From: Auanema rhodensis | Taxonomy: Eukaryota; Nematoda; Chromadorea; Rhabditida; Rhabditidae | Assembly: GCA_964057225.1 (NCBI GenBank) | Contig: OZ059894.1 | Location: forward strand, 4,526,001-4,590,000 | Reading direction: 5' to 3' | DNA length: 64,000 nucleotides | Shown here: one piece after another, positions 63,880 through 64,000 of the stretch | Layout: every line of letters starts with the position of its first letter | Position numbering within the stretch: position 1 is the stretch's first letter | The notes under the pieces: model-generated | What the model was told of the DNA's origin: nothing | Seen by the model: only the letters and a program-made list of their open reading frames with translations | Database searches by the model: none | Program-made: the position numbers and the translations under genes

Positions 63880-64000
63880 CTGCGTCGATCTGTGTTATCA
63901 GATTTGCGCTAGCTTAAAAATGCACCGAGATATCAACTGATATAAGTTCACACTTATATCCTCGATTTTCACCCTGAAGAATTAATTTTTTCGTTGAATA
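63880..64000. repeat. Partial monomer at right edge (121 bp)
   Basis: The first 121 positions of the monomer, cut by the window end and without unusual variants. The array clearly continues beyond the window. Confidence 0.95.

Larger units (their letters stand above)
1..64000. repeat. 351-bp satellite DNA array, 182 full monomers plus a partial
   Basis: The same 351-bp sequence recurs through the entire window with starts at 1, 352, 703, 1054 and so on to 63880, always in the same orientation. Copies differ by scattered single-base substitutions, and only three indels disturb the register. The representative copy at 14036-14386 has 110 G/C in 351 bp (31%). No unique sequence or inserted element interrupts the array and no array edge is present. 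A pure array of this size is typical of centromeric or pericentromeric heterochromatin in a eukaryote; that location is inferred. I do not recognise the family. The length is close to two nucleosomal repeats and is within the range of many insect satellites, but that is not sequence evidence. Confidence 0.98.

Noticed and set aside
1-64000. CRISPR array
   Set aside because: Repeats of 351 bp with no unique spacers do not fit a CRISPR array, and no cas genes are present.
1-64000. Transposon or LTR-derived tandem repeat
   Set aside because: I saw no terminal repeats, target-site duplications, transposase or reverse-transcriptase coding potential in the monomer on either strand.
1-64000. rRNA, 5S or tRNA gene cluster
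   Set aside because: The monomer is 31% G+C and shows no conserved rRNA segment, A/B box arrangement or cloverleaf. The T-runs are ordinary A/T tracts.
1-64000. Telomeric or subtelomeric repeat
   Set aside because: No short telomere-type repeats such as TTAGG are present and no array edge is seen.
1-64000. Long open frame through monomers because 351 is a multiple of three
   Set aside because: The frame is kept from monomer to monomer, but no reading frame stays open across a whole monomer: the longest open stretches are the 63-codon ones, far short of 117 codons, so no repeat protein can be encoded.

Overview
The whole 64,000-base window is one uninterrupted tandem satellite DNA array. The monomer is 351 bp and about 31% G+C (110 G/C of 351 in the representative copy at 14036-14386). 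All monomers run head to tail in the same orientation. Taking the sequence start (ctgcgtcgat) as monomer position 1, I count 182 complete monomers and a 121-bp partial monomer at the right edge (63880-64000). The register is exceptionally stable. I found only three indels: a 5-bp deletion near 12736, giving one 346-bp monomer, and two 1-bp T insertions in the same T-run at 48891-48897 and 50647-50653. These account exactly for the net -3 phase offset at the right end. I found no gene, RNA gene, transposon, inverted monomer or unrelated spacer. Neither edge of the array lies in the window.

The organism is eukaryotic. A pure, A+T-rich, roughly 350-bp satellite of this length is typical of centromeric or pericentromeric heterochromatin, and the monomer length resembles many insect satellites (tenebrionid beetle and Drosophila satellites are often about 340-360 bp). 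I do not recognise this sequence as a named family, so species and chromosomal position are inference only.

Layout by diagnostic substitutions: 1-6318 is a distinct monomer class (GAAATA, GTACC and TTTTTTAGC variants) with 2-mer and 3-mer duplications. 6319-8424 is a dimeric block. 8425-12982 is a transition where the variants of the rest of the array first appear. 12983-27373 is a block of alternating tail types with 3-mer runs and a duplication at 9-monomer spacing. 27374-36499 is a mosaic with a duplication at 12-monomer spacing. 36500-45976 is a 7-mer (2,457-bp) higher-order domain with two excellent consecutive copies. 45977-49487 is a 5-mer (about 1,755-bp) domain. 49488-55455 is a block carrying CAACCTG and GCTATG variants. 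55456-61422 returns to the 5-mer family and expands to a 6-mer. 61423-64000 is a mosaic end in which the same family restarts.

The monomer carries a series of short dyad symmetries: 11-bp arms across the chosen monomer junction, 8-bp arms twice, and several shorter ones. It also has a run of A/T tracts spaced near the helical repeat, and a block at about positions 246-300 that hardly varies among copies. If the window has a function, it is more likely through DNA structure, chromatin or protein binding than through coding.
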